This document shows positions 9,378 through 20,756 of a stretch of DNA of 64,000 nt, one piece after another; positions within the stretch are counted from its first letter, which is position 1; each line of letters starts with the position of its first letter. Source of the stretch: Clostridium pasteurianum (GTDB taxonomy: Bacteria > Bacillota > Clostridia > Clostridiales > Clostridiaceae). Under the pieces are notes generated by a model, which was given only the letters and a program-made list of their open reading frames with translations, was not told the origin of the DNA and searched no databases. The DNA lies in the NCBI RefSeq assembly GCF_001705235.1, contig NZ_MCGV01000001.1, positions 1,550,001 through 1,614,000 of the forward strand, read 5' to 3'. Position numbers and translations under genes: made by a program.

Positions 9378-10234
9378 TCTACTGCCCCCTTACTAAACCC
9401 AATACTCATATTTATTTCCATGCATTCAGTATTAACCGTCAAAAATTTTATTGTATCAAGTTTATTCTTAGATATATTAATAGATTCACCATAAATTATT
9501 GTTGGAGGTGCTACCCTCATTCCAAATACCCTATTTTCTCTATTAAGCATAGAACATGCATTACCTGCAATTATATTTGAAAATTCTCCAAGAACATTGA
9601 GGCTTTCCTGGAAATTTTTGCAATCCCTTTTCAATAATAATTTAGCAAATTTATTGGCATTTTCATATGATACATTAATAATTAATCTGCCAGTATATTT
9701 ACCTATAATTCCCATAACCACTGAAATTCCGTTTTCTAAATGTCCCATTTTACTGCCATCATTTTCTTCAAAACTTGGTACTTCTTTTATAAATTTATTA
9801 AAAGCATATGAAAATGCTTGCTTAAATATATCATAATATTCATTTTTAAGTTCTATAAATAGCTCATCCCCTGATAATACTCTCTTTACAGCAAGTATTA
9901 AATCTGCTTCTTCAACAGGCTTCTGAACATAAGCACTTATATTATTTTTTTTAGCCTTTTTCATGATTTCGTCATCCATCATAGAACTTACAGCTATAAC
10001 CTTTATATTAGGATCAACTTCATGTACCGCTTTAGTACACTCAAATCCATCACTATCCGACAAAACCATATCCATAGTTACTAAATTTGGTTTTAGCTTT
10101 TCTACAACTTCCTTAACTTCCTCAAGTGAACCTGCGCTGCCTACAACATTGAACCCATTTTTTATAAGAATGTCTGTTATAATTGAAACTGAAAATGGCG
10201 AATCGTCTACAATTACTATTCTTGTATTTTCCAT
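9359..10234 (-). CDS. Response regulator fused to a CheX-like domain
   Basis: Residues 1-120 are a CheY-like receiver with the acidic pocket VDDSP, the phospho-acceptor aspartate in VTMDMVLSD, and the conserved lysine in VQKPVEEAD. Residues about 130-291 form a CheC/CheX-type domain with the E-x-x-N pair in LGEFSNIIAGNA. This suggests a phosphorylation-controlled phosphatase, or one acting in cis on its own receiver. It overlaps the free-standing cheX by 19 bases. Start ATG has GGGGGA upstream. The exact partner kinase is unknown. Confidence 0.85.
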   Translation of the reverse strand: MENTRIVIVDDSPFSVSIITDILIKNGFNVVGSAGSLEEVKEVVEKLKPNLVTMDMVLSDSDGFECTKAVHEVDPNIKVIAVSSMMDDEIMKKAKKNNISAYVQKPVEEADLILAVKRVLSGDELFIELKNEYYDIFKQAFSYAFNKFIKEVPSFEENDGSKMGHLENGISVVMGIIGKYTGRLIINVSYENANKFAKLLLKRDCKNFQESLNVLGEFSNIIAGNACSMLNRENRVFGMRVAPPTIIYGESINISKNKLDTIKFLTVNTECMEINMSIGFSKGAVEWMSNI

Positions 10235-10271
10235 AACAAAGTCCCCCTAAAATTAATAGCCTATTCAATTA

Positions 10272-10300
10272 ATTGTATTCTATTTATAACCTTTTTTCAA
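10272..10300 (-). promoter_or_regulatory. Sigma-A promoter of the receiver-CheX / cheX unit
   Basis: Minus strand TTGAAA, 17 bases, TACAAT, about 38 bases before the start codon. Confidence 0.6.
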
Positions 10301-10618
10301 GATTTTAAGTTATATTTCTATACTGGGAAAGCCTTCTATATTAGCCATTACAACATTTTTAAAAATTTTTTTCATATAATACTTTAAAAATGTAATACCA
10401 ATAATTAACATAACTTAAGGTCTCATGACACATAAACATTGTTATCTCATCTTACAGGATCATATTTTTTATAGTATCACCTTAATATTTCGTAATAATT
10501 TAACTTTTCTTGAGTTATTTCTTTAAAATACAAGTACACTCCATAGTCTTTTTATATGTTGTCCCAAAACTTACAGATAAAAAATAGTTTTTTTCAAAGA
10601 AATCTTTTCCTAATATTA
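10301..10618. other. Intergenic region with no recognised feature
   Basis: I see no open frame with a ribosome site and no known RNA. A loose inverted repeat around 10346-10393 (ATTACA.. / ..TGTAAT, with long A/T runs) is too AT-rich to interpret. Confidence 0.5.
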
Positions 10619-11560
10619 TTATATTAAACAACTGCTTATTATAGAACAAATAATTATTAATAAAATTTCTGATGCATACATAAGCTTTATAACTTGTAAT
10701 ATATGCTCTGCTTTAAGTTCATGCTTTTTATCTCCCATTGTAGGTTTTTCAACAATTTCTCCAAAGTATACATTGGTACCACCAAGTACTGTTCCAAGCG
10801 CTGCCGCAGCTGCCGCCTCTGGGTAAGCACAATTTGGACTTTTATGATTTTTTCTATCCCTTATCATTATTTTAAAACTATAAAATATATTGCCCTGAGT
10901 AATTGGAGAAACCAGGCAAATTAAAATTCCAGTTATTCTGGCAGGTATAAAATTGAAAACATCATCAGTCTTCGCAGGAAAAAAACCAATATATCTATAT
11001 TTGCTATTCATATATCCAAGCATAGAATCCATAGTATTTACCGCTTTATACATCATAGCTAATGGAGCACCTCCTATAATTGCAAATAGAAGTGGTGCTA
11101 TAACCCCATCTGAAGTATTTTCAGCTATAGTTTCTACATCCGCCCTTATAATTTCCTTTTCCGAAAGATTTTTCGTCTCTCTTCCAACTATGTATGAAAG
11201 TTTAGTTCTCGCATCTTTAATATCATTATTATTGAGCGATACATAAACTTTTTTCCCCTCATTGTGAAGGCACCTTGCTGCAATGGTTGTCCATATTATT
11301 AAAATACTAACTACATGATACAAAATTTTCCTAGATTTTATTAATTTCAATATCTCATACGGAATGAGAAAGCTTATACCTGCTACAATTACTACAATAA
11401 GTCCTCCCCATAAAACAAGTTTTCTTTCATCCTTAAAAATTTTCCTTCCGGCTTTATCTAAACTTTTAATTAACTTACCAATGTATATTACGGGATGAGG
11501 AAACCAATATGGATCTCCAATAACCCAATCAATTATTACTGCAATTAGTATATCAATCAT
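10619..11560 (-). CDS. cbiB: Adenosylcobinamide-phosphate synthase CbiB
   Basis: Membrane enzyme of cobalamin synthesis that attaches the aminopropanol arm to cobyric acid. The 313-residue protein has several membrane segments and the family blocks DWVIGDPYWFPHPV near the N terminus, TIAENTSDGVIAPL, and SPNCAYPEAAAAAALG. It is a single gene with TTAGGAG before its ATG. Other cobalamin genes are not nearby, but a B12-dependent methionine synthase is encoded 5 kb away. Confidence 0.93.
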   Translation of the reverse strand: MIDILIAVIIDWVIGDPYWFPHPVIYIGKLIKSLDKAGRKIFKDERKLVLWGGLIVVIVAGISFLIPYEILKLIKSRKILYHVVSILIIWTTIAARCLHNEGKKVYVSLNNNDIKDARTKLSYIVGRETKNLSEKEIIRADVETIAENTSDGVIAPLLFAIIGGAPLAMMYKAVNTMDSMLGYMNSKYRYIGFFPAKTDDVFNFIPARITGILICLVSPITQGNIFYSFKIMIRDRKNHKSPNCAYPEAAAAAALGTVLGGTNVYFGEIVEKPTMGDKKHELKAEHILQVIKLMYASEILLIIICSIISSCLI

Positions 11561-11670
11561 CTGTAAACTCCTAACTTAATTAATAGTACATAACATATTA
11601 TTCTTAAAATAAGTATATAAAATTAATCATCTATTCTCAAGCACAAAATACTGCGAAGTAAGCTAAACAA

Positions 11671-11827
11671 AAGAAATTAAGAATGATGGTAACTTTTTCT
11701 CCGTTCTACTACGAAAAACTTTTAAACTTATAACTGCTTCCGTTTCCCCAGTGGAAATGTTCTTTTCTAAGTTAGTAGATTTTCCAAAGCAAAGCGTGGG
11801 AAAATCCTCCTTCATTCTTAATTCTTA
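11671..11827. repeat. Palindromic non-coding element
   Basis: Ends are AAGAAATTAAGAATGA (from 11671) and TCATTCTTAATTCTT (to 11826), inverted apart from one base. An inner hairpin GATTTTCC...GGAAAATC lies at about 11778-11806. No gene fits. It looks like a small mobile hairpin element; only one copy is in this window. Confidence 0.6.
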
Positions 11828-11896
11828 ATTTTCCTTAAGCTTGTTCCAATTATTTATTGCAGTAACTATATTTAAAGTTCAAATAAGTCTACGCCC

Positions 11897-12132
11897 AAAA
11901 TTCCGTAGGCACGGAGGAATTTTTTTCCTTGTACTACTGTAAAAGTGAAGTAACAGTGCTTTGTAACAATTTAAAAAAATTCTAATAAATCTTGGTGAAA
12001 AAATTGTAAAATACTTAGAGTTTTGAATCTGTCTGAACGCTAGTGAGTTATTCAAAATTCTTAGTATTTTATCATTTTTTCACCTTAGATTTATAGAATT
12101 TTTTTAATGTTACAAAGCACTGTTACTTCACT
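11897..12132. repeat. Dispersed repeat family R, copy 2 (full hairpin)
   Basis: Begins with the module AAAATTCCGTAGGCACGGAG. It continues as a nearly perfect long hairpin with arms of about 85 bp (11946-12031 and 12047-12132) and a loop of about 15 bases. The right arm holds GATTTATAGAATTTTTTTAA, as in copy 1. It covers the last codons and stop of spoVR. Confidence 0.85.
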
Positions 12133-13505
12133 TCACATATTTTTTTGTTTTCATCACATAAAATTCTATATTCTTTTCCATCAATGACTGTCTTAAGAGT
12201 AACCTTACCTCTCCATAAGTCAACCATATATTTCAGTGTTTCTTCTGCATACTGCATATTAAGTTCACGTCCATCATAAGTTTGCTCCAATACTAAATTA
12301 TTATCTTTTCTATCTAAATCTATTACCTTTATTTCAGGTATGCCATTCATACCACAACTGCCACATATAGCGTTTCGTATCTCTTTCCAACCATCTTCAT
12401 CTGATACATTGTCTATTATATATTCACCATGTTTTCTCGAAAACTCAAATAGGTTCAATTCTTCACAGAGTTCTCTTGTAAGATACTTTCTTATAAATGA
12501 TTCATCTCTTTCAATTTCTCTAACCTCAAAAAGCTTATCACGTCCGTATTTTTTCTCTATATCCTTTAATATTTTAAATCCAAGATAATAAGGATTTAGT
12601 GAACCAAGAAGAGGTGCTAAAACATCATTATGCCTTTTTAAAAATTCTAAGTGAAGTCCCTGTGGAAGATTTAAATCATTAAGTATTGTATAATGACAAT
12701 AACTCGCCCATCCTTCATTCATTATTTTTGTTTCAATTTGTGGAATAAAATATGCCGTTTCATATCTCACAATTTCTATTACATTCTTTTCCCACTCATC
12801 AAAATTTCCATACAGCTCCATAAAATATAAGATATCCTCTTCAGGCTCTAAAGGTATCTTATTCAAATTGGGCTGTTTTCTCTCTTCATACGGTTCAATT
12901 ACACTTTTAGGTTTATAACTTCTATTAAAATCCTCAATAACCTTTTTCCTTATTTCATTCTGTGAGAGTTTCTTTTCTCCTGGAACTCTCGAAGTTTGAT
13001 ATCTTACTGCGTGAGCTGCATCTAAAAGGCTTTCAACTCTTTTACCACCAATAGAGGGATTATCTATATAGCTTCTTATAGTATCCGCATGATTCTTAAA
13101 CATCTGAACAGTTTCTCCAGCGTCTGTACCCTCTTTAAAGAGTCTATTATTCTTAAAGAAATCATTATGACCGTACACATGAGCCATAGTAAGAATTTGA
13201 AGTAAAAGAGTATTCTCTTTCATTAAATAAGCTATACACGGATCGGAATTTATGACCATTTCATATGGAAGACCAACAAGATCATAACCATAAAGTGTTT
13301 TTTGTTTTTCATAAGCTTTTCCGAAACTCCAATGTGGATATCTTGAAGGCATTCCAGTGTATGCCTCAGCTGCCAGCATGTCATTATAACCTATAATCTC
13401 AAATTCCTGCTCATAATAATTTAAACCTAATTCTTTGACTTTCTTTTCAATTTTTTCATTCCAAGTTTCAAGTTCCTTTAATGTATAATCCCCAATATCT
13501 ATCAC
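12123..13505 (-). CDS. spoVR: SpoVR family protein
   Basis: The 460-residue protein belongs to the SpoVR family, linked to spore cortex formation in Bacillus. Family-like stretches include [26 protein letters not shown] and [10 protein letters not shown]. Its biochemical role is not established. The start is GTG in a GTGA overlap with the yhbH stop; the upstream AAAGGGG touches the start, so spacing is poor and coupling is likely. The last codons (GAA GTG AAG TAA) lie inside repeat copy 2, so the C terminus may have been changed by insertion. Confidence 0.92.
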   Translation of the reverse strand: MIDIGDYTLKELETWNEKIEKKVKELGLNYYEQEFEIIGYNDMLAAEAYTGMPSRYPHWSFGKAYEKQKTLYGYDLVGLPYEMVINSDPCIAYLMKENTLLLQILTMAHVYGHNDFFKNNRLFKEGTDAGETVQMFKNHADTIRSYIDNPSIGGKRVESLLDAAHAVRYQTSRVPGEKKLSQNEIRKKVIEDFNRSYKPKSVIEPYEERKQPNLNKIPLEPEEDILYFMELYGNFDEWEKNVIEIVRYETAYFIPQIETKIMNEGWASYCHYTILNDLNLPQGLHLEFLKRHNDVLAPLLGSLNPYYLGFKILKDIEKKYGRDKLFEVREIERDESFIRKYLTRELCEELNLFEFSRKHGEYIIDNVSDEDGWKEIRNAICGSCGMNGIPEIKVIDLDRKDNNLVLEQTYDGRELNMQYAEETLKYMVDLWRGKVTLKTVIDGKEYRILCDENKKICEVK

Positions 13506-14671
13506 CCCTTTAATTCTTTTATGAGCATTTTTTTAAGTACAGGCCATAAATCTTCTTTGTCTTTTATCGTTGAAGATATAAAATTCTTATTTTTGATATT
13601 CGAATCAAATTTGTATTTCATCGTGCCAGAATATGTGTATGGCAAAATTTCAGCATAACCAACCATATTTGAAATTTCACAAAGCTTTTCCATGGATTTT
13701 ATTGCCCTGTCATCATCTTCGGTAAAATTATCTCCATCACTCACATAAAACCCATAAATATTCCATAAAGCTGTATTAAATCTTTCTTTTATTATATCCA
13801 TCGCTTTATTTATTCCACTTGATATATATGTTCCTCCAGATTCAACTTTATGGAAGAATTCTGTTTCAGTTACTTCACGTCCAACTGTTGAATGGGATAC
13901 AAAAGCTATCTCAACATTAACATATTTCATCCTTATAAACCTAGATAGTATAAAAAAGAAAGACCTCGCAAGATATTTCTTAGTACTGTCCATAGAACCC
14001 GAGCAATCCATTATGCACAGTATTGCTGCATTGCATTCCTTTCTAGGTTTTTCTTTTATCCTATGATACCTTAAATCCTCATCCCTAAATGGAAATCTAT
14101 CTATTTTTTCACCGCTGTCAGTTTCCTTTATAGCTCTTTTCCTTCCCTGCTCTCTTTTTATTTTTTCTATAACCGTTCTCTTCTTCGCAAGTCTTGGTCT
14201 TATGCCATACTTCTGATATCCTGCCCTTTTCTTAGAACTATCCGTTACTATTTCAGAATATTTTTTCTTATCTAAGTTTGGCAAATTTAAATCTTCAAAG
14301 AGGTAACTAAAAACTTCATCAATGGTTATTTCAGTTTCATATATATCCTCACCTTCACCATTTCCAGCTCCTTTGCTGCCACCCTGTCCATTCATTCTTT
14401 CTTTTCCTATCACTTGACCCTTTTTTTCATTTCCAGTTCCGCTTCCAACATAAGAATCATTATTACCGTATAGGAACTTATATTCTTTAAGACCTCTAAT
14501 TGGTATCTTGATTTTTTTGTTCTTTGTTTGACCAATTATACTTTCTTCAGATACTATATCTGCCAGGTTATCTTTAATTGCTTTTTCAACTAACTCTCTG
14601 TGTCTTCTTCTGTCTCCTATAGTTCTGTCATGTTCCGTAGGCGTAATACTATAATCTCTAAAAATCGCCAT
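13502..14671 (-). CDS. yhbH: YhbH/YeaH family sporulation-stress protein (DUF444)
   Basis: The 389-residue product matches the YhbH (Bacillus) / YeaH (E. coli) family. It has the basic N-terminal [20 protein letters not shown] and a C-terminal von Willebrand A-like domain with metal-site sequence MDCSGSMDS near residue 222. The ATG at 14671 is chosen because it begins the conserved MAIFRDYS and follows GGAAGG. It sits 4 bases after prkA and overlaps spoVR, reproducing the widespread prkA-yhbH-spoVR cluster. Confidence 0.93.
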   Translation of the reverse strand: MAIFRDYSITPTEHDRTIGDRRRHRELVEKAIKDNLADIVSEESIIGQTKNKKIKIPIRGLKEYKFLYGNNDSYVGSGTGNEKKGQVIGKERMNGQGGSKGAGNGEGEDIYETEITIDEVFSYLFEDLNLPNLDKKKYSEIVTDSSKKRAGYQKYGIRPRLAKKRTVIEKIKREQGRKRAIKETDSGEKIDRFPFRDEDLRYHRIKEKPRKECNAAILCIMDCSGSMDSTKKYLARSFFFILSRFIRMKYVNVEIAFVSHSTVGREVTETEFFHKVESGGTYISSGINKAMDIIKERFNTALWNIYGFYVSDGDNFTEDDDRAIKSMEKLCEISNMVGYAEILPYTYSGTMKYKFDSNIKNKNFISSTIKDKEDLWPVLKKMLIKELKG

Positions 14672-14675
14672 ACAA

Positions 14676-16598
14676 TCAATCCTTCCACAAATTGTTTGCG
14701 GCATATTTTAAGACTACATCACAGCAATAATCACAATATCCATTTTTCTTCATTTCTTCTACCATGGTGTTATATTTTTCATCCTGTTCCTTATCTCTTA
14801 CCCTTGATTTTGTTATTATTCTAGACAAATCTTTAACTGAAGATGTAAGTTTCTTTTCTATGGCTTCTTTAAGTGGCTCATATGCATCATATGTTATTTT
14901 TCCGCCATTTCTAACTACATAAAACATATATGATGTTACATCTGTTCTAAAGCCCTTAGCAGAGCTTTCAGATATTCCTATTTGTTCTTCAATAGATCTC
15001 ATAAATTTCTCATCTGGATTCAGCTCTTCCCCTGTAGATTTATCTTTAAGTCTCGTTTTATTTACAAAAGCCTCTGCATTATCAAGGTAATTATTAAATA
15101 AAGTCTCTGCTTGTTCCCTGTAGCTGTGGATAAAGGCTTTTGTTATCTCTTTTTCCAAAACCTTATTATATTCTTTCCTTATTATATTTTGGACAAAGCC
15201 AAGATACTTTTTCTTTTCATCTTCTGCTATATCAAGATCCTTTACCGACTTTATAATGTTCTCCATAATACTCAATGGATTTATACAGTTATACTGAGAG
15301 TTTGAAAGAGCATTATCTATGGCCTTAACTATAAATCTTGTCGATATTCCCTTCATGCCTTCCATAATGCCTGCTTCTTCCCTGAGTTCATTTATATCAA
15401 CTTTTTTAGTAGTACCATTTTCTACAATATCCTCACCATTATATATTTTAAGTTTTGTTATTAAATCAACCTTAGACGATGGTTTAAGTCTTGATAATAT
15501 GGCAAACATAGCTGCAACACTTAAACTATGCGGTGCTATATGAGCTGTAAAATTGCTTTTTCTTAATATCTTTTCATATATTTTTTTCTCTTCGCTTAAT
15601 TCCAGGCAATACGGCACTTCAATTTTTACAATTCTATCAAGTATAGCTTCATTAGTATGGTCTGATTTGAATTTATTCCACTCAGCCTCATTTGAATGTG
15701 CTATTATTAAGCCATCAAAATATATCATAGCGCCTTTCCCAGGTGATGGTATAGATTTTTCCTGTGTTGCTGTAATTATAGTATGAAGGTATTCTACATC
15801 ATTCTTGAATACTTCTATAAACTCTACAAGACCTCTGTTTCCAACATTAAATGCCCCATTAAGTGAAAAAATTCTAGGATCATCTTCAGGATACAAATCC
15901 ATCTTTGATATATCAATTGAGCCTGTTAAAATTGATGTATCCTGATTGTTAGGATCTACAGGAGGCACTACACCAATACCTTTTCTTGATCTTATAGAAA
16001 ATCCACTGGTTACCACAGGAAATTTTTCATATTCCCCATTATAATCATGCATAAGCCTATACCTACAAACAGGACATAAATCTCCCTCTATTTCCACTCC
16101 AAGCATTTTCTCAAATTCTCCTCTTAAATGTTTTGGAATAAGATGAAGTGGCTCTTCTCTCATAGGGCAACCTTTTAAGTAATACACTGGTTCTGCCTCT
16201 TCCAGTGCTTTTTTTATAGATTCTACAAGCGATGATTTACCTGCACCTACAGGTCCTACAAGATATAATACCTGCCTTGCCTCTTCCCCCTTCATCGATG
16301 CTGCATTAAAGTAATTCATGAGTTTCATGATAACTTTGTCTATACCAAAGAAATCATTTTTAAAGAAATTATATTTTTTTATCTGTTCATTACCATAAAT
16401 TTTTCTTATCCTTGGATTTTCCTCAGGTTTTAGCACTTGTGATCCTTTAGCATTTATCATATCATATATTCTTTTATGGGCTAATTTAACAATTTCAGGA
16501 TTTTTCTTAACTATATCAAGATATTCGATAAATGTACCTTCAAATTTCGCTTTTCTTGAGCTAACTCTATCATTCTTTATGATTTCTTTAAAATCCAT
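14676..16598 (-). CDS. prkA: PrkA family serine protein kinase / AAA+ protein
   Basis: The 640-residue protein has an N-terminal AAA+ module with Walker A GPVGAGKS near residue 114 and a C-terminal PrkA kinase-like region, the usual architecture and length. In Bacillus the family acts in sporulation; in E. coli (YeaG) it acts in nutrient stress. The start ATG at 16598 gives [11 protein letters not shown] and follows GGGAGGTG. The frame also extends to 16616, but that start has no ribosome site. First gene of a three-gene operon. I could not identify a sigma-factor-specific promoter upstream. Confidence 0.94.
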   Translation of the reverse strand: MDFKEIIKNDRVSSRKAKFEGTFIEYLDIVKKNPEIVKLAHKRIYDMINAKGSQVLKPEENPRIRKIYGNEQIKKYNFFKNDFFGIDKVIMKLMNYFNAASMKGEEARQVLYLVGPVGAGKSSLVESIKKALEEAEPVYYLKGCPMREEPLHLIPKHLRGEFEKMLGVEIEGDLCPVCRYRLMHDYNGEYEKFPVVTSGFSIRSRKGIGVVPPVDPNNQDTSILTGSIDISKMDLYPEDDPRIFSLNGAFNVGNRGLVEFIEVFKNDVEYLHTIITATQEKSIPSPGKGAMIYFDGLIIAHSNEAEWNKFKSDHTNEAILDRIVKIEVPYCLELSEEKKIYEKILRKSNFTAHIAPHSLSVAAMFAILSRLKPSSKVDLITKLKIYNGEDIVENGTTKKVDINELREEAGIMEGMKGISTRFIVKAIDNALSNSQYNCINPLSIMENIIKSVKDLDIAEDEKKKYLGFVQNIIRKEYNKVLEKEITKAFIHSYREQAETLFNNYLDNAEAFVNKTRLKDKSTGEELNPDEKFMRSIEEQIGISESSAKGFRTDVTSYMFYVVRNGGKITYDAYEPLKEAIEKKLTSSVKDLSRIITKSRVRDKEQDEKYNTMVEEMKKNGYCDYCCDVVLKYAANNLWKD

Positions 16599-16709
16599 AA
16601 ATGCACCTCCCATCATTTTTATAAGTTTTATATTCTAGTAATAATTTCCAAGTATTAAATGGATTATATATAATTAAATATATGTATTTATTATTGTAAA
16701 ATTACTCTA

Positions 16710-16738
16710 TTGACATTTTTTAATATAACTAATATAAT
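16710..16738 (+). promoter_or_regulatory. Sigma-A promoter of metH
   Basis: TTGACA, 17 bases, TATAAT: a perfect consensus just before the SAM riboswitch. Confidence 0.88.
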
Positions 16739-16754
16739 AAAATCAATTTAACAT

Positions 16755-16860
16755 AGAGTCTTATCAAGAGTGGTGGAGGGACTGGCCCTTTGAAACCCGG
16801 CAACCAGTATTTAATTATACGCGGTGCTAATTCCTGCAGCGATATGCTGATAGATGAGAA
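16755..16860 (+). promoter_or_regulatory. SAM-I riboswitch (S-box)
   Basis: Diagnostic blocks CTTATCAAGAG, GGTGGAGGGACTGGCCC, TGAAACCCGGCAACC, GGTGCTAATTCC and closing GATGAG. P1 pairs CTTATC with GATGAG. By family knowledge, S-adenosylmethionine binding promotes termination and represses methionine synthesis. Confidence 0.97.
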
Positions 16861-16876
16861 TAATCACGAATATCAC

Positions 16877-16903
16877 GCCCGGGATTATTTCCAGGGCTTT
16901 TTT
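16877..16903 (+). terminator. Expression-platform terminator of the SAM riboswitch
   Basis: GCCCGGG...CCAGGGC hairpin followed by TTTTTT, directly downstream of the aptamer. Confidence 0.9.
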
Positions 16904-16933
16904 ATTTTATCCTAATTCTAAGGGGGCTAACTT

Positions 16934-19900
16934 ATGAATTCAATACTAAAGGATTTACTTAATAAAAAAATTCTAGTATTAGATGGTGCTATGGGAACCT
17001 GCATTCAATCTTTTAACCTAGAGGAAAATGATTTTGAAGGCAAATTATCCTGTGCCTGTCATTCAAATCAAAAAGGAAATAACGATATACTAAATTTAAC
17101 TAAGCCTGAAATAATAAAAGAAATACATAAAAAATATTTAGAAGCAGGCGCTGACATAATAGAAACAAACACCTTTAACGCAAATGAAATTTCTCAAAAA
17201 GATTATCATATGGAAAATAAAATATATGAAATTAATTTTAATGGTGCAAAGCTTGCCCGCGAGGCAGCAGATTATTATACAAATTTAACTCCTGATAAAC
17301 CAAGATTTGTAGCTGGCTCTATTGGACCAACAAATAGAACTGCTTCTATGTCACCTGATGTAGAAAATCCCGGCTTTAGAAACACAAGCTTTGATGATTT
17401 ATTAGCTGCCTATGAACATCAAATTGAAGGTCTAGTTGACGGCGGAGTAGATATTTTATTAATAGAAACCATATTCGATGCACTAAACGCACGAGCAGCA
17501 ATTTTTGCCGCAGAAACTATATTTGAAAAAAAGAACAAACAACTTCCAATTATAATATCTGGAACTATAGCAGACAAAAGTGGAAGAATTTTATCCGGTC
17601 AAACTCTTGATGCCTTTGCAGAAACTATGAAGGGCGACAATATAATAGCCATAGGTCTTAACTGTTCTTTTGGGGCAAAGGAACTTGTACCTTTTATAAA
17701 ACAGCTTTCTGAAACTGAGGATAGATATATATCTTTTTACCCAAATGCCGGTCTTCCAAATTCACTTGGAGAATATGAGGAGCTTCCAGAAGAAACTGCC
17801 TCTCTCGTAAAGAAATTGGCACTTGAAGGATGCATTAACATAGTTGGAGGTTGCTGCGGTACTACTCCAGAACATATAAAAGCTATAAGTAAAGCTGTTA
17901 AGGGTATCGCTCCAAGAAAAATCCCTACAATAAAACCAGAAACAATTTATGCTGGACTTGAAACCATAAAAATAAACAAAGAAAGTAATTTTGTAAATGT
18001 TGGTGAAAGAACAAATGTTGCGGGCTCACGTAAGTTTGCAAGGCTTATACGCGAAAAGAATTATGAAGAAGCTCTTACAATTGCTAAACATCAAGTTGAA
18101 AATGGTGCTCAAATCATAGATGTTAATTTTGATGATGCCCTTTTAGACGCCAAAATAGAAATGGAAACATTTTTGCGCTTAATTGCCAGCGACCCTGAAA
18201 TCTCAAAAGTTCCAGTAATGATAGATTCTTCTAACTTTGAAGTTTTAGAAACTGGTCTTAAATCCATTCAAGGAAAGGCAATTGTAAATTCTATAAGTCT
18301 TAAAGTTGGTGAAGACAAATTTTTAGAAGAGGCAAAAATAATTAAAAACTTTGGCGCTGGAGCTGTCGTAATGGCATTTGATGAGCGCGGTCAGGCTGAA
18401 ACCTTTGAAAGGAAAATTGCAATCTGCAAAAGAGCTTATGATTTGCTAACTAAAAAGATAAACTTTCCACCACAAAACATTATTTTTGATCCAAATGTCT
18501 TAGCCATTGCAACAGGTATAGAAGAACATGACAATTACGCTGTAAATTATATAAAAGCCGTAAAATGGATAAAAGAAAATTTGCCTTATGCAAAAGTAAG
18601 CGGCGGAGTTAGTAATCTTTCCTTTTCTTTTAGAGGAAACAATGTAATAAGAAGAGCAATGCATTCAGTATTTTTGTATCATGCAATAAACGCTGGAATG
18701 GATATGGGTATAGTGAATCCTGGAATGATTGATCTTTATGATGACATAGATAAAGAACTTTTAGATAAAGTAGAAGCTGTAATATTAAACAAGAGCAGCA
18801 GCGCCTCAGAAGAACTTCTTGAATTTGCAGAAACCTATAAAAACTCAGAAAAGATTGAGAATAAAGCTCAAGATACCTGGAGAACTAAAAGCTGTAGTGA
18901 GAGACTTAATTATGCTCTAGTTAAAGGAAATATAGAGTATATAGCAGAAGACATAGAAGAGGCTAGAAAAGAATATAAAAGTGCCTTAAAAATTATAGAA
19001 ATCCCATTAATGAACGGAATGAAAAAAGTTGGAGAGTTATTTGGCGAAGGAAAAATGTTTCTACCTCAAGTCGTTAAAAGTGCTAGAGTTATGAAAAAAT
19101 CTGTTGAATGCTTACTTCCATATATAAATGCCGAAAAAGGCAATAGTAAAAGTGCTGGTAAGGTTGTATTTGCAACTGTAAAAGGCGACGTACACGATAT
19201 AGGCAAAAACATAGTTTCTGTAGTACTTTCCTGCAATAATTTTGAGATTATAGATTTAGGAGTTATGGTACCATGCGAAACCATACTTGACACTGCCATA
19301 AAAGAAAAGGCAGATATAGTGGCTTTAAGTGGTTTAATAACTCCATCGCTAAATGAAATGAGTCATGTTGCAGAAGAAATGAAACGCCGTGGTTTAGATA
19401 TTCCACTTATAGTTGGCGGCGCTGCAACCTCAAAAACTCATACAGCTTTAAAGATTGCTACTAAATATGACAAAGTAATTCACAGTACAGATGCTTCCAA
19501 TGCTGTAACTGTAGCTAAAAATCTTGTAGGACCTAATAGCTCTAGCTATATAAAAAAATCAAATGAAGAATACGCTAAAATACGAGAGACCTTTTCTACT
19601 CACAAAGCTAAATTTATTTCTTTGGATAATGCACGAAAAAATAAATTTAATATTGAGTGGAATAAATCAGAAATAGCCATTCCAAATTTCACGGGTATTA
19701 AAAAACTTATTAATGTTCCTATAGCTGAACTTAGGAAATATATAGATTGGACTTTTTTCTTCACTGCCTGGGATATGGGAATGAATTATCCTAAAATATT
19801 GGATGATCCTAAATATGGCACTGAAGCAAAAAAACTTCTTAATGATGCAAACGCTATGCTGGATATTCTAGAGAAAGAGAATATAATATCATGCAGCGGA

Positions 19901-20566
19901 ATTTTTGGTATATTCCCTACTAATTCAATTGGCGATGATATTGAAGTGTATAATAATGAACAAACTATAACTTTTAACACTTTACGCCAGCAGCAAATGC
20001 TTAAAGATAAAACTTGCAAATCCCTTTCAGATTATATAGCCCCAAAGGAAAGTGGCATAAAAGATTATATAGGCGGCTTTATCGTGACTGCTGGAATTAG
20101 TGCCAGAGAGTACTCTGAAAAGCTAAAACAAAATGGCGATGAATACGGTTCTGCAATGGTTAAAATATTATGTGATAGACTTGCTGAAGCTTTCTCTGAA
20201 TTTCTTCATCTTAAGGTAAGAAAAGAATATTGGGGATATTCTAAAGATGAAAATTTATCCTTAGATAAACTATTTAAAGGAATATATCGAGGTATAAAAC
20301 CTGCTTTCGGATATCCATGTTTACCTGATCACTCCGAAAAGACAAAATTATTTGACCTATTATGTAAAGATGAATCCATAGGAGTAAATCTAACGGAAAG
20401 CTTTATGATGGAGCCTGTTTCAAGCGTATGCGGATTATATTTTGCAAATGAAAATGCTAAGTACTTCAATATAAATAAAATAGACGAGGATCAACTTAAG
20501 GACTACACTGAACGAAGTGGTAAAAACATCGAAGAAATTAAAAAATTATTGAATACATTGATATAA
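16934..20566 (+). CDS. metH: Cobalamin-dependent methionine synthase
   Basis: Transfers a methyl group from 5-methyltetrahydrofolate to homocysteine through B12. The 1210-residue protein has all four modules. The homocysteine domain has zinc cysteines in GLNCSF near 242 and GGCCGTT near 305. The pterin domain begins [11 protein letters not shown]. The cap and B12 domain has the axial-histidine motif GDVHDIGKN near 752. The C-terminal reactivation domain has [11 protein letters not shown] and [14 protein letters not shown]. The length is close to the E. coli enzyme. Start ATG follows AAGGGGG. It is controlled by the SAM-I riboswitch and closed by a terminator at 20586. Confidence 0.97.
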   Translation: MNSILKDLLNKKILVLDGAMGTCIQSFNLEENDFEGKLSCACHSNQKGNNDILNLTKPEIIKEIHKKYLEAGADIIETNTFNANEISQKDYHMENKIYEINFNGAKLAREAADYYTNLTPDKPRFVAGSIGPTNRTASMSPDVENPGFRNTSFDDLLAAYEHQIEGLVDGGVDILLIETIFDALNARAAIFAAETIFEKKNKQLPIIISGTIADKSGRILSGQTLDAFAETMKGDNIIAIGLNCSFGAKELVPFIKQLSETEDRYISFYPNAGLPNSLGEYEELPEETASLVKKLALEGCINIVGGCCGTTPEHIKAISKAVKGIAPRKIPTIKPETIYAGLETIKINKESNFVNVGERTNVAGSRKFARLIREKNYEEALTIAKHQVENGAQIIDVNFDDALLDAKIEMETFLRLIASDPEISKVPVMIDSSNFEVLETGLKSIQGKAIVNSISLKVGEDKFLEEAKIIKNFGAGAVVMAFDERGQAETFERKIAICKRAYDLLTKKINFPPQNIIFDPNVLAIATGIEEHDNYAVNYIKAVKWIKENLPYAKVSGGVSNLSFSFRGNNVIRRAMHSVFLYHAINAGMDMGIVNPGMIDLYDDIDKELLDKVEAVILNKSSSASEELLEFAETYKNSEKIENKAQDTWRTKSCSERLNYALVKGNIEYIAEDIEEARKEYKSALKIIEIPLMNGMKKVGELFGEGKMFLPQVVKSARVMKKSVECLLPYINAEKGNSKSAGKVVFATVKGDVHDIGKNIVSVVLSCNNFEIIDLGVMVPCETILDTAIKEKADIVALSGLITPSLNEMSHVAEEMKRRGLDIPLIVGGAATSKTHTALKIATKYDKVIHSTDASNAVTVAKNLVGPNSSSYIKKSNEEYAKIRETFSTHKAKFISLDNARKNKFNIEWNKSEIAIPNFTGIKKLINVPIAELRKYIDWTFFFTAWDMGMNYPKILDDPKYGTEAKKLLNDANAMLDILEKENIISCSGIFGIFPTNSIGDDIEVYNNEQTITFNTLRQQQMLKDKTCKSLSDYIAPKESGIKDYIGGFIVTAGISAREYSEKLKQNGDEYGSAMVKILCDRLAEAFSEFLHLKVRKEYWGYSKDENLSLDKLFKGIYRGIKPAFGYPCLPDHSEKTKLFDLLCKDESIGVNLTESFMMEPVSSVCGLYFANENAKYFNINKIDEDQLKDYTERSGKNIEEIKKLLNTLI

Positions 20567-20585
20567 GATTTATTAATTATTTTTA

Positions 20586-20636
20586 GGCTATATAAATTAG
20601 TAAGTAACCCAACTTATTAATATATAGCCTTTTTAT
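20586..20636 (+). terminator. Terminator after metH
   Basis: GGCTATATAAATTAGTAAGT pairs with ACTTATTAATATATAGCC, then TTTTTATTTTTT. Confidence 0.85.
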
Positions 20637-20756
20637 TTTTTGCAAATAATTCTGCGACTTTATTTTAACCGTTATTTTACTATTATACATATTAGCTACA
20701 TTACGATAATTAACTGTATAAAAATTAATAAAATTACAAATTGGGAGGATGTATTA

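Noticed and set aside
7586-12132. Palindromic repeats considered as a CRISPR array
   Set aside because: Too few units, no regular short repeat-spacer pattern and no cas genes.
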